Shown piece after piece: positions 8,091 to 17,193 of a DNA stretch of 64,000 nt. Under the pieces are notes generated by a model, which worked only from the letters and a program-made list of their open reading frames with translations, was not told where the DNA came from and did not search any database. Origin of the DNA: an uncultured Clostridia bacterium. GTDB taxonomy: Bacteria > Bacillota > Clostridia > Oscillospirales > Acutalibacteraceae. The position numbers and the translations under genes were made by a program. The stretch lies in NCBI GenBank assembly GCA_947630285.1, contig CANRHD010000010.1:1-64000 (forward strand), read 5' to 3'. Within the stretch, counting starts at the first letter, position 1. Each line of letters begins with the position of its first letter.

Positions 8091-9572
8091 ATGACAGCAG
8101 AAAAAAGCATTTATACTGACATTGCCGAGAGGACAAACGGCGATATTTATGTCGGTGTAGTAGGTCCGGTAAGAACAGGTAAGTCAACATTTATCAAAAA
8201 GTTTATGGATACGCTTGTAATTCCGAATATACAAAACGAAGCGCAGCACGCACGGGCTGTTGACGAATTGCCTCAATCTGCGGCCGGAAGAACGATTATG
8301 ACTACCGAGCCTAAGTTTATTCCGGAAAACGCCGTAAAAATCACCTTGGCGGACAATGCAAGCCTTAATGTCAGAATGATCGACTGCGTTGGATATATAG
8401 TTCCGAGTTCCTTAGGATATATTGAAAACGAAACGCCAAGAATGGTACGCACGCCCTGGTTTGATGATGAAATACCCTTTAATATGGCGGCGGAAATCGG
8501 CACGCAAAAGGTAATAACGGAACATTCCACCATAGGTCTTGTTATCACCACCGACGGAAGCATCAGCGATATTCCGAGAGCGGAGTACGAGGAGGCGGAA
8601 GAACGGGTTATAAACGAACTGCGTGAATTGGGCAAGCCGTTTATTGTGCTTTTAAACTGCACTTCGCCGAAAAGCGAGGAGGCAAATCTCACCGCCGCAA
8701 AGCTGACGGAAAAATATTCCGTTCCCGTTATGCCAGTAAACTGCCTTGAGCTTGACGAGGCGGAAATAAAGCAAATCCTTACGCAGATACTGTTTGAATT
8801 CCCCATAAGGGAAATAGCGGTTGATTTCCCCCAATGGCTTGTTTCCCTGCCGAGCGACCACTGGCTGCGCAACAGCGTCTATTCCTGCGTAAACAGCGCA
8901 AGCGATAAGATGTCGCTTGTAAGAGATGTAGGGCTTCTTACGCAGGAGCTTTCCGCAAGCGAATATATTAACGAGGCAAAGGTCACTAAAATGAATTTAG
9001 GCGACGGCAGCGCATGGATTTCCGTAAATATGAGCAGCGGCCTTTTGTATAAAATTATTGCCGAGCAAACCAATATTGAAATAAGCAACGAGCAGGAATT
9101 AATGACCTGCATATGCGAATTGAGCAAGGTCAAAAAGGAATATGACAAGATAAAATCGGCGCTTGACGAGGTTGAAAGCACGGGCTACGGAATAATAATG
9201 CCCGATATTGAGGAGTTGAAATTGCAGGAGCCGGAGATAATAAAGCAGGGCGGAAGATACGGAGTAAGGCTTTGTGCGTCCGCACCGTCCATACATATGA
9301 TGAAAGCGAATATCGAAACGGAGGTTGCGCCCATTGTCGGAACTGAAAACCAATCCGAGGAGCTTATAAAATACCTGCTTGAGGGCTTTGAGGAGGAACC
9401 CGAAAAGATATGGCAGTCAAATATTTTCGGTAAGTCGTTAAACGAGCTTGTAAACGAGGGCCTCAGAAACAAGCTGTACCATATGCCGACCGAAGCGAGA
9501 ATGAAAATGCAGGAGACGCTCGAAAGGGTTATCAACGAGGGCTGTAACGGATTAATTTGTATAATTTTATAA
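8091..9572 (+). CDS. spoIVA: Stage IV sporulation protein A (spore coat morphogenetic ATPase)
   Basis: A 493-residue full-length SpoIVA. This ATPase coats the outer forespore membrane and forms the platform for coat assembly, also affecting the cortex. The P-loop GPVRTGKST lies at about 25-33. The protein ends NGLICIIL, matching the conserved hydrophobic C-terminus that SpoIVA uses for localisation. The Shine-Dalgarno GGGAGG lies 8 bases before the ATG. A sigma-E-type promoter is at 7992-8020 and a terminator directly after the gene, so it is a single-gene unit. It is strong evidence that the organism makes, or descends from makers of, endospores. Confidence 0.97.
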   Translation: MTAEKSIYTDIAERTNGDIYVGVVGPVRTGKSTFIKKFMDTLVIPNIQNEAQHARAVDELPQSAAGRTIMTTEPKFIPENAVKITLADNASLNVRMIDCVGYIVPSSLGYIENETPRMVRTPWFDDEIPFNMAAEIGTQKVITEHSTIGLVITTDGSISDIPRAEYEEAEERVINELRELGKPFIVLLNCTSPKSEEANLTAAKLTEKYSVPVMPVNCLELDEAEIKQILTQILFEFPIREIAVDFPQWLVSLPSDHWLRNSVYSCVNSASDKMSLVRDVGLLTQELSASEYINEAKVTKMNLGDGSAWISVNMSSGLLYKIIAEQTNIEISNEQELMTCICELSKVKKEYDKIKSALDEVESTGYGIIMPDIEELKLQEPEIIKQGGRYGVRLCASAPSIHMMKANIETEVAPIVGTENQSEELIKYLLEGFEEEPEKIWQSNIFGKSLNELVNEGLRNKLYHMPTEARMKMQETLERVINEGCNGLICIIL

Positions 9573-9580
9573 AAAAATTT

Positions 9581-9607
9581 GCCGATGAAAATCGGCTTAT
9601 TTTTTTT
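9581..9607 (+). terminator. spoIVA terminator
   Basis: GCCGAT-GAAA-ATCGGC followed by TTATTTTTTTT; a classic intrinsic terminator just after the stop at 9572. Confidence 0.85.
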
Positions 9608-9665
9608 GGAATAAAAAAAGCATAACTGACAATAATATTGATAAAGAAAAAAAGGAGTGAAAAAA

Positions 9666-9881
9666 ATGCTTGATAGAATTGCTTTGGTTCTCTTAATAAT
9701 CGGCGGACTTAACTGGGGTTCAATAGGCCTGTTCCAGTTTGACATAGTAAGTTGGATTTTCAACGGACAGGACGCAATTTTAAGTAGAATTGTTTACACA
9801 CTTGTTGCATTATCCGCAGTTTGGTGCATTTCTCTTTTATTCAGAGAAAACGAAGTTATTGAAAACAACACTACTGACTAA
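9666..9881 (+). CDS. DUF378 family small membrane protein
   Basis: A 71-residue protein of the DUF378 (YuzA-like) family: LDRIALVLLIIGGLNWGSIGLFQFDIV is the family signature, followed by a second membrane helix (SRIVYTLVALSAVWCISLLF) and an acidic C-terminus. The function is unknown. I chose ATG 9666 because AAAGGAG (9651-9657) lies 8 bases upstream; the in-frame GTG at 9657 overlaps that site and cannot be the start. It stands alone between the spoIVA terminator and a bidirectional terminator. Confidence 0.85.
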   Translation: MLDRIALVLLIIGGLNWGSIGLFQFDIVSWIFNGQDAILSRIVYTLVALSAVWCISLLFRENEVIENNTTD

Positions 9882-9897
9882 GAAAAGGCAAAAAAGA

Positions 9898-9921
9898 ACA
9901 CCGTCGGTTGCCCGACGGTGT
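9898..9921. terminator. Bidirectional terminator between DUF378 and dockerin-protein genes
   Basis: ACACCGTCGG and CCGACGGTGT pair around a 4-base loop, with A-rich sequence on the left and TTTTATTATTT on the right, so it can serve both convergent genes. Confidence 0.85.
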
Positions 9922-9948
9922 TTTATTATTTAACAGAGCTTTAAAAAA

Positions 9949-12708
9949 TTATTTATTAACAATTTTCTGAAGAATCTTCTTAGCGTCAACTATGCTCAAT
10001 TTGCCGTCATAGTTCATATCGCCAAGCTCAAAGTTCTTTCCTTCGATTGTTCTGAGCTGTGCAACTGCCTGAAGAACCATTTTAGCATCTACTATAGATA
10101 CTCTTGTGCTCATATCAACATCGCCCATCTCATACTCGAAGTTGTTGAACTTGTTATATTCGGAAGCCATCTTAGTGTCTGCTTTGATGGTAATGCCGCT
10201 GAATGCTGCGTTAAGCGTGCAATTATAACCAACACCCAAGATTGAAAGTGTGCCGTCGCCGAAAACATTGCTCTCATCAGCATCTGTAAACGCTACATAG
10301 CAGTTAATGTTGGTGTAAGTAACATCGCAGGGTTCGTCGTCACCGGCAAGCGGAATACCGATACCGGCAATCTGAAGACCGAGCGAAGATTTAAGCTCGC
10401 TTGCAGTAGTAAAGTCATTTGTCAAACGGCTGAGAGCATTTGACTCATCTTTTTCGGGATTAACTTCATTTCTGAGTTTGAATGTAATAACGCCTCTGTC
10501 TGCATTGTAAACTATGTTTGTAAGGTCGTTGGGCTCAAGAGCTGTTGCCTTGAGAGCATAGCTCTCGCCGATGTAATCTTTACCGTCTTTGCCTACCGGT
10601 ACATTGTTGTTATAGTCTGTAACATCCATGTCCTCGGTAACAAAGCTTGTGACGGCTTTGCTTACTCTGTCGGTAATTGTTTCATCTGAACCGCCGCCTA
10701 TTATGCCTGCCAAAGCGCTTGAAATCTGGTCAAGTAAGCCTGTGATAGTACCCAAAGTGCTTGCGGAAATATCTGTCTGAGGAGTGCCTGCGAAATTGGC
10801 GTTTCTCTCATAAGAATAACCGGCCTTGTTGTACTCTGCATAGCTTGTTGCCTCGTTGATAGCGTTTGCAAGTTCATAAGGATCGATGTCGTTAGCTTCA
10901 TCAAACTTCTGGATTGACTCGTATTTTACATCAACATTATAAACGCCCGAAACAGGCACGGCTGTTGCGATGTCCGCAAGATATACGGAAGCGGAATACG
11001 AAATCTTATAGGTCAATGTAAGAGAAGTAAGATTGAAGTCATTGTCAAATGTTGCTGTGACGGTAGGCGTTAAGTATTTAACGCTGATGTTTTCGATTGA
11101 CGAACCATAGTGGTCAGCTCTGAAGCTTTCTGCAAGTTCGGTGTCAAAGCCCTCGGGAAGCAAGTTGGTATATACAGAAGCGATATAAGCCTCATTACCG
11201 TCCGAAGGAATGATCTCCTGATCGTTAAATGTGATGTTGGCTGTTCTTGTGCCTGTGTTGTAGTAACTGTATGTCTTAATATCGTCCGTTGTAAGGGTTG
11301 TACCCATAAGAGCGTCGATACCAAGAACCTCTTCGCCGTTGACGCCCTTTGTTATGCTGTACTTTGTACCGTCGTAATTGATGTCGCCGTTAGCCAAAAG
11401 ACCTACCTTACCCATAAGGATAGTGTCATACGCATATTCGCCCTTAGAGTCATCATAGTACTCGCCGTAATGATAGCTGGTTTCATTAGTGTTGAGATAC
11501 TGATTGTACTCCGGATGAGTTTTAAGAACATTATCAAATGAGGGTCTGTACTTATCCTCGATAGTGCTTGAGCTGCCCGTGTGCATATCGGTCTGAACAG
11601 TAACTTTCTTGCTGAATGTGTAGCCGCCTGCATGGTGATCTTCCGTTCCGGCTGAAACATAGGCTGTTTCTTTATTGATAATGTCTACGATTTCATTAGC
11701 AGGCATCGTTGCCGAGTCTGCCCTTCTTTCAACGAAGGAAGTGTATGAATGTGTTATGTTCTGTGATGCGGTTACGGGGAATGCGGTATCACAGAAATCA
11801 AATCTTACATCAAAGTTTAATGCGATTGAATAACTTACTGTAAGACCGGAAAGCTTTGTGAACTGCTCGCCCTTCTTGTATTCAACATCACCGTAATTGG
11901 TATCACTTGAAAGTGTTGTTGATGAAAAAGAAGGTGTTACCGTGATTTTGGTAAGCTTAAATACATAATTTGTGATGTCGCTGACGCCCTCTTTTTCTTT
12001 AAGAGCGGTGAGAATTTCGTCTGCCTTTGAAGAAGCTATAACGGAAACGATCTTAGCAAGAGTAGAATCCTCTGTTGTAGCCGGAACAAACTCCGGGTCT
12101 GTCTGATCTGCAATAACGATGTCGTCAAGCTCAAATCTGCCTGATGAAGTGTTGTAGTTCTTAATATCCTCAGCGTTGATGTCAATTATCTTAAGAGCAT
12201 CGTCGCCGATAGGATTGTTGCCTGTTGTTCCGGGCTGGCATTGTGTTGAGCTAACGGACTGAACGCCCAACTCTTTGAGCATATCGGAAACAGGAATGGT
12301 GTCCGAAACAAGCTTTGTAACATTGATGCTTGACGGAGCTCCGTAAGAATCCCTTGTTATGTAGCTGTCGTATTTGCCGCTATTAAGGATAGGAGTGAGA
12401 ACCTTTGCCTCATACTCCTCCTGACCGCCTACAGCTGTCTTAATAGTTGATTCGGTAGGCAAAGTAACAGTTCTTCCCTCTGTTTTTGAGAAAGTGTAGT
12501 TTGCAGGAATTGACCTGTAACTGCTCTCATTCCATTTGCCGACATTTGTAGTGACAATTGTTTCCTGAGTTGCGTAGGTCGTGGTATCTTTAAGCTGCTT
12601 CGCCATTGTAGCCTCGTCAGCCGGCGCCGCCGCAAAAGATACTAATCCTACTGAGAAGCAGCTGAGAAGCATGGCTGCTGTCAAAAGTACGGATAAAACC
12701 TTTTTCAT
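9949..12708 (-). CDS. Large secreted dockerin protein with three internal repeats, function unknown
   Basis: A 919-residue exported protein. Residues 1-28 form a signal peptide. The body is unfamiliar but repetitive: a motif of the form helix-TxYA...(A/G)(N/G)YxFxK occurs near the start (MAKQLKDTTTYATQ, then ANYTFSKTEGR), in the middle (IVDIINKETAYVSAG, then GGYTFSKKV) and again later (ELANAINEATSYAEY, then AGYSYERNA), each linked to beta-rich segments such as LTVSYSIALNFDV and LTLTYKISYSASV. I read this as about three copies of a roughly 250-residue unit. The C-terminus is a type I dockerin (GDVDMSTRVSIVDAKMVL and GDMNYDGKLSIVDAKKIL). It probably sits on a surface scaffold. No catalytic motif was recognised. 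Its promoter is at 12793-12821. Confidence 0.8.
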   Translation of the reverse strand: MKKVLSVLLTAAMLLSCFSVGLVSFAAAPADEATMAKQLKDTTTYATQETIVTTNVGKWNESSYRSIPANYTFSKTEGRTVTLPTESTIKTAVGGQEEYEAKVLTPILNSGKYDSYITRDSYGAPSSINVTKLVSDTIPVSDMLKELGVQSVSSTQCQPGTTGNNPIGDDALKIIDINAEDIKNYNTSSGRFELDDIVIADQTDPEFVPATTEDSTLAKIVSVIASSKADEILTALKEKEGVSDITNYVFKLTKITVTPSFSSTTLSSDTNYGDVEYKKGEQFTKLSGLTVSYSIALNFDVRFDFCDTAFPVTASQNITHSYTSFVERRADSATMPANEIVDIINKETAYVSAGTEDHHAGGYTFSKKVTVQTDMHTGSSSTIEDKYRPSFDNVLKTHPEYNQYLNTNETSYHYGEYYDDSKGEYAYDTILMGKVGLLANGDINYDGTKYSITKGVNGEEVLGIDALMGTTLTTDDIKTYSYYNTGTRTANITFNDQEIIPSDGNEAYIASVYTNLLPEGFDTELAESFRADHYGSSIENISVKYLTPTVTATFDNDFNLTSLTLTYKISYSASVYLADIATAVPVSGVYNVDVKYESIQKFDEANDIDPYELANAINEATSYAEYNKAGYSYERNANFAGTPQTDISASTLGTITGLLDQISSALAGIIGGGSDETITDRVSKAVTSFVTEDMDVTDYNNNVPVGKDGKDYIGESYALKATALEPNDLTNIVYNADRGVITFKLRNEVNPEKDESNALSRLTNDFTTASELKSSLGLQIAGIGIPLAGDDEPCDVTYTNINCYVAFTDADESNVFGDGTLSILGVGYNCTLNAAFSGITIKADTKMASEYNKFNNFEYEMGDVDMSTRVSIVDAKMVLQAVAQLRTIEGKNFELGDMNYDGKLSIVDAKKILQKIVNK

Positions 12709-12792
12709 TTTTTCAAGCTCCTTTTGATTTTTTTGTATTTTTACTCCCTATTTTGGATATAACAATCCCTTAGGGCGCATAATTACATACTT

Positions 12793-12821
12793 ATAATATC
12801 ACAATAAAAATTCTTTTGCAA
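12793..12821 (-). promoter_or_regulatory. Sigma-A promoter of the 919-residue dockerin protein
   Basis: Minus-strand TTGCAA (12816-12821), 17 bases, TATTAT (12793-12798). The leader to the ATG at 12708 is about 75 bases. Confidence 0.55.
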
Positions 12822-12857
12822 TAAAAATTTTATAAAAAATAACAAAAATAATAACTT

Positions 12858-14246
12858 TTATTGTTTTTCGGGGTTAAATCCCTTCTTTATAAGCGGTATA
12901 AGAGGGATTATTATTAAAATTGCCACCGCCGCCGCCGCAAAAAACATCACCTTTCCGGGTGCGGAGGTTTCAACGCCGTAATCGTTTATGTATGTAACCG
13001 AGGACACCCTGCAAACGATATTGCCTATTACGGGCCCGATTACCATGGGAACCAGTACTACGAAAATCATTCTCACGCCCTGGAAAAGCCCGACCTTGCC
13101 CTCGGGTGTGAAATCCCTTACCGCCGCATTGAGCATTATCATTAAAAGCGCGTAGCCTGCAAGCATGGGAATTACGCATATGATAAATTTTGAAAGATTG
13201 TCGGCAAAGCCTGTGAGAATTAATCCTATTATAAATAGTATAACGGAAACCACTATGAATTTATCCTTGCCTATCTTATCTATGAGCCTGCCCATGAGCA
13301 CTATGAGCGCAATTATCGCAACAAGCACTATGGGTGCACCTATGAGAACGGGCGGCGTGAGATTTGACATAAGGTTGTTTAAATCAAAGCCGAGTCCGTT
13401 TGTAAGGTAAATAAATATATACGGGAAGAATACCTGTACCGCCGTGGAAAATATGCAAACAGCCGCAAGCGAAAGATAGAGCCGTGCGTTCTGCTTTATG
13501 ACATCTGCCCTGAAGCCGTAAAAAAGCTCCTTTAAATAGGGCGTATCCTTTTTTACGCCGTCGCCGGAGTCCTTGAGGGAGAAAATGCCGATAATTCCGC
13601 ATATGCTTACGGTAATGCCGAGAATGATGAAGAATTTGCTGTAATCCGAAGTTGCAATTCCGGCTATACCCATAATCAATACCATTGCCAATACGGGCAA
13701 AATTGCAAGCACGCTCTCCGCAGTCGCCCTGTTTTTGCTGTTTGTAATATCGGTTACCCAGGCGTTAAAGGCGGCGTCGTTGCTTGTTGAGCCCATAAAG
13801 GTCATTACGCAGTCCATAATGATTACAAGCGAAACCGTTACGGTAAGTATTTTTACCTCGTCGCTCAAATTAAAGATTTTCGCCGTGTTTTCCGTCGAAA
13901 TAAAGCCGAAAGCCCCGGTGACAATTCCCCAAAGCACATAGCCCAGGGAAATAAAGATTTTCCTTTTGCCGAGCTTGTCGCTCAATGTTCCTATGAGGAA
14001 AGTGGTTATAACCGCAGTTGCGGCGCTTAAAGCAACCATAAGGCTTATGGCGGACATTACATCAACAGAATTGTTGACGGCGTTCTGCGAAGCCCCGTTA
14101 TAAATCGAATTGTAAAGGAAAGTGTTGAAATACATATTTTCAACATTCCACGCAATCTGCCCCATAAATCCGAAAATTATGAGATTGAACCACAGCCTTG
14201 CGCCAAGTCTGTTTTCCTTTGCGCCGAGTTTGTTCGCTTTCATCAA
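12858..14246 (-). CDS. MFS transporter (sugar/GPH-like)
   Basis: A 462-residue carrier with about 12 hydrophobic helices. Residues 20-60 (LWFNLIIFGFMGQIAWNVENMYFNTFLYNSI) resemble major facilitator proteins of the glycoside-pentoside-hexuronide/SLC45-like group, and IGTLSDKLGKRKIFI matches the MFS loop 2-3 motif (G-x-L-S-D-x-x-G-R-R/K). A second such motif, LMGRLIDKIGKDKFIV, starts the second half. The substrate cannot be told; a sugar or glycoside is likely by family. No sugar enzyme adjoins it. It is transcribed alone, away from the ABC-F gene. Confidence 0.85.
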   Translation of the reverse strand: MMKANKLGAKENRLGARLWFNLIIFGFMGQIAWNVENMYFNTFLYNSIYNGASQNAVNNSVDVMSAISLMVALSAATAVITTFLIGTLSDKLGKRKIFISLGYVLWGIVTGAFGFISTENTAKIFNLSDEVKILTVTVSLVIIMDCVMTFMGSTSNDAAFNAWVTDITNSKNRATAESVLAILPVLAMVLIMGIAGIATSDYSKFFIILGITVSICGIIGIFSLKDSGDGVKKDTPYLKELFYGFRADVIKQNARLYLSLAAVCIFSTAVQVFFPYIFIYLTNGLGFDLNNLMSNLTPPVLIGAPIVLVAIIALIVLMGRLIDKIGKDKFIVVSVILFIIGLILTGFADNLSKFIICVIPMLAGYALLMIMLNAAVRDFTPEGKVGLFQGVRMIFVVLVPMVIGPVIGNIVCRVSSVTYINDYGVETSAPGKVMFFAAAAVAILIIIPLIPLIKKGFNPEKQ

Positions 14247-14454
14247 AAATCCCCTTTTCCCTTTTTTATATTAATAGATTAACATTAAAATAAAAATATT
14301 TCAACAATTATTATAAATTAATATAATTGTATTTGATAAAAACTTGTGTTATATTATTTAGGTACTGCCGTAAAATTACCGACACTCGGATAATTGCGGC
14401 GGCCGCTCAACGGATATGCAATCCGACATCAAACAGACGAATTTCGGGGTTATT

Positions 14455-16353
14455 ATGCTTATAACGCTAACAGATGTTTCAAAGAGCTTTCTTGACGAAA
14501 CGGTACTCGAAAAAGTTAATATCACCGTAAACGAAAACGACCGCATCGGGCTTTTGGGCGTCAATGCGGCCGGCAAAAGCACGCTTTTAAATGTAATGAC
14601 CGGAGCTTTGCCGTATGACGAGGGCACGGTTTCAATGAAAAACGGGCTTAAAATCGGCTACTTAAAGCAAAACGAGGCTCTGGACGGCGAAAACACCCTT
14701 TCGCAGGAAATAAAGCTTGCCCTTAAAAGGACCTACGAGGTAAGGGACGAGCTTGAGGAAATTACAAAAAAGCTGTCCGTTACCGATGTTTCGACCGAGG
14801 GGTACGCAGAGCTTGAAAGCCGTTACGAAAAGCTTAACAACGAGTTTATTGCCCTGGACGGCTATGCCGCCGACACAAAGATAAATATTATACTTAACGG
14901 TCTGGGCTTCGGGGATTTTGACCTTAATATGAAAACGGCTTCGCTTTCGGGCGGAGAAAAAATGAGGTTCGCCATTGCAAAGGTGCTTTTGAAAAATCCC
15001 GAGCTTCTCATATTGGACGAGCCGACAAACCATCTCGATTTTTCCATGCTCGAATGGCTTGAGGGCTACCTTGAAGCGTACAAGGGCGCAGTTTTGGTAG
15101 TTTCTCACGACAGATATTTTCTCGATAAAATCGCCAAGTCCATATGCGAAATAGAAAACGGCAGGCTCTACAGCTACAAAGGAGGCTACTCCTCGTTTTT
15201 AAAGCAAAAAGAGGAAAGGCTGAAGGTACAGCAGAGAGAATACAGCCGCCAACAAAGGGAAATTGAACAGCTTGAAGACTATGTAAGCAAAAATCTCGCC
15301 CGTTCAAGCAGCGCCAACAGCGTCGGCTCAAGGGTAAAGGCGCTTGAAAAAATGGAGGCTGTCAGGAAGCCCAATCCCCGTCCCAAGGATATACATTTTA
15401 AATTTGATTACGATATAGAGCCTTATAAGGTTGTTCTGACCCTCAAAGATGTCGGGGTTTTTGCCGGCGGCAAGCAGACGGGCAGACAGCTTTACAGCGG
15501 ACTGTCGCTCGAAGTGCTCAGCGGCGAAAAAATTGCGATAGTCGGCAGAAACGGGGTCGGAAAATCCTCGCTTTTAAAGGCCGTTATGAAAAAAATCGGC
15601 TTTACGGGTACAATTCGTTTCGGCGGAAATGTAAAAACGGCTTATTTCGACCAGGAGCTTGAACAGCTTGATCTCAACGACACCGTAATTGAGGCGGTAC
15701 ACAAGCTTTTTCCGGGCAAAACGGATTTTGAAATCAGAAGTGCGCTCGGCAGGCTTTTGATAGAGGACGAGGCGGTGTTTAAAAGGGTACGGGACCTTTC
15801 GGGAGCTAACAGAGCCAAGGTTCTGTTTTGCATTATAATGTTTCGGCGTGCAAACCTGCTTATACTCGACGAGCCCACGAACCACCTTGACTATATCGCA
15901 AAGCAGGCTCTTGACGAGGCGCTCAAAAATTTCGGCGGAACGCTTATCACGGTTTCGCACGACAGGTATTTTCTCAACAGCGTCCCCGATAAAATAATCG
16001 AGATGTTCCCCGACGGCCTGAAAATTTACAACGGCAACTATGACTATTACCTTGAACACCGCAGTCTTCCGCAAAAAGAGGAGAAGCCGATAAAAAGCGA
16101 GAGCCGCAACAAGGCGGAATACGCCGCTTCAAAGCTAAACAAGGCCGACGAGAGAAAAAAAAGAGCAAGGCTCAATCTGCTTTCAAAGGAAATTGAAAAT
16201 TCGGAAAAGGAAATTGCCCGTCTCAAGGAGCTTTCCGCAAGCGAAGAGGTTGTTACCGACTATATTAAGCTCGGCGAAATATTGGAGGAAATCAGCGAAA
16301 AGGAAAACGAGCTTGAGGCTCTGGAGCTTGAATGGCTGGAGCTTTCCGAATAG
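14455..16353 (+). CDS. ABC-F family ATPase with altered second signature
   Basis: About 632 residues with two ABC domains and no membrane part, so an ABC-F protein acting on ribosomes. Domain 1: GVNAAGKST Walker A, LSGGEKMRFAIA signature, LLILDEPTNHLD Walker B. Domain 2: GRNGVGKSS Walker A, LLILDEPTNHLD Walker B, and the divergent signature LSGANRAKV in place of LSGGE/Q. Both post-Walker B switches read VSHDRYFL. The C-terminal 80 residues form a charged coiled coil, as in Uup-like members. The ATG at 14455 (MLITLTDVSKSF) fits the family; an in-frame ATG at 14416 would add 13 residues and has no better ribosome site. The likely role is rescue of stalled or misassembled ribosomes, or antibiotic protection; which one cannot be decided. 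Confidence 0.9.
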   Translation: MLITLTDVSKSFLDETVLEKVNITVNENDRIGLLGVNAAGKSTLLNVMTGALPYDEGTVSMKNGLKIGYLKQNEALDGENTLSQEIKLALKRTYEVRDELEEITKKLSVTDVSTEGYAELESRYEKLNNEFIALDGYAADTKINIILNGLGFGDFDLNMKTASLSGGEKMRFAIAKVLLKNPELLILDEPTNHLDFSMLEWLEGYLEAYKGAVLVVSHDRYFLDKIAKSICEIENGRLYSYKGGYSSFLKQKEERLKVQQREYSRQQREIEQLEDYVSKNLARSSSANSVGSRVKALEKMEAVRKPNPRPKDIHFKFDYDIEPYKVVLTLKDVGVFAGGKQTGRQLYSGLSLEVLSGEKIAIVGRNGVGKSSLLKAVMKKIGFTGTIRFGGNVKTAYFDQELEQLDLNDTVIEAVHKLFPGKTDFEIRSALGRLLIEDEAVFKRVRDLSGANRAKVLFCIIMFRRANLLILDEPTNHLDYIAKQALDEALKNFGGTLITVSHDRYFLNSVPDKIIEMFPDGLKIYNGNYDYYLEHRSLPQKEEKPIKSESRNKAEYAASKLNKADERKKRARLNLLSKEIENSEKEIARLKELSASEEVVTDYIKLGEILEEISEKENELEALELEWLELSE

Positions 16354-16436
16354 CCCCGGCGGCGAAATTCTCTTTAAAAAGGTACATTTAGATAAAAAAC
16401 TTCTTTCGGGCGTTTACTTTTTTATTTAATTAAATA

Positions 16437-16472
16437 GTTGCTATTTGCCCCGTAATCTGTTAGAATAGCAAC
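16437..16472 (+). promoter_or_regulatory. Promoter with inverted-repeat operator before the HAD phosphatase gene
   Basis: GTTGCTATT (16437-16445) and AATAGCAAC (16464-16472) are perfect inverted arms 18 bases apart. The left arm covers a possible -35 (TTGCTA) and the right arm overlaps the -10 (TAGAAT, 16461-16466), spaced 17. A repressor site or a leader hairpin are both possible. Confidence 0.5.
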
Positions 16473-16503
16473 ATCTTTGGATAATTTTGTTTGAGGTACG
16501 AAT

Positions 16504-17121
16504 ATGAAAGCGGATATTTACGATTTTGATAAAACGGTAATACCTTTTGACAGCGGTTCTCTGTTTTTGCTGTATTGCTTTGTACGCCACCCCTATCTCA
16601 TATTCCTGCTTCCGTACTATGCCGTTGCAGGTTTGCTTTTGGCTTTGCAAATAATAAATATTGAAAAATTCAAAAAGCACATCTTCTGCTTTGTAAGGTT
16701 TATAAACCTTGAAAAAAATGTCAAGGGCTTTTGGGATAGGTACGAATGTAAGGTTTATGACTGGTTCAGACCCGAAAACAGGGAGAGAACGGCTATTGTT
16801 ATCAGCGCAAGTCCCGATTTCCTTTTGGGCGAAATAAAGGAGAGAATGAAGATAGAATATCTCCTGTGTACCCGTCACGACAGAAAAACGGGCACGCTTT
16901 TGGGCAGGAACTGCCGTTTCCACGAAAAGGTAAGGCGCTATAACGAGGCTTTCGGGGACAAGGGCTTTGAAATTGTCTGCGTCTATTCCGACAGCACCGA
17001 GCATGACGGCCCCATTTTTTCGCTTGGGGAAAGATGCTTCCACATACATTCGGACGGCCGCAGGGAAGAATTCGTCTATGCGGAAAAATATCCGAACGGC
17101 CCGGATAAATTTGTAAAATAA
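16504..17121 (+). CDS. HAD-superfamily subclass IB phosphatase, membrane-associated
   Basis: A 205-residue protein with the HAD motif I DFDKTVIPFDSG at residues 7-18, in the subclass IB style of phosphoserine phosphatase relatives. AIVISASPDFLL is motif II (Ser at about 102), and the later VYSDSTEHDG supplies the Asp-rich motif III/IV. Two hydrophobic segments in the cap region (about 20-60, PYLIFLLPYYAVAGLLLALQII) suggest membrane contact, as in members that act on lipid phosphates. The substrate is unknown. It is a single-gene unit, with an inverted-repeat promoter upstream and a terminator at 17141-17177. Confidence 0.82.
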   Translation: MKADIYDFDKTVIPFDSGSLFLLYCFVRHPYLIFLLPYYAVAGLLLALQIINIEKFKKHIFCFVRFINLEKNVKGFWDRYECKVYDWFRPENRERTAIVISASPDFLLGEIKERMKIEYLLCTRHDRKTGTLLGRNCRFHEKVRRYNEAFGDKGFEIVCVYSDSTEHDGPIFSLGERCFHIHSDGRREEFVYAEKYPNGPDKFVK

Positions 17122-17140
17122 GCATACATAAAGGCGCAAA

Positions 17141-17177
17141 AAGGACAGCAGTACCGTTCTGCCGTCCTTATTTTTTT
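17141..17177 (+). terminator. Terminator after the HAD gene
   Basis: AAGGACAGCAG pairs with CTGCCGTCCTT (one mismatch), followed by ATTTTTTT. Confidence 0.8.
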
Positions 17178-17193
17178 AGCTTTTGCCGCCGTT

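Noticed and set aside
9657-9665. GTG start for the DUF378 gene
   Set aside because: It overlaps the Shine-Dalgarno AAAGGAG; ATG 9666 is at the right distance.
16441-17139. 232-codon ORF on the minus strand
   Set aside because: Antisense shadow of the HAD phosphatase gene; no ribosome site.
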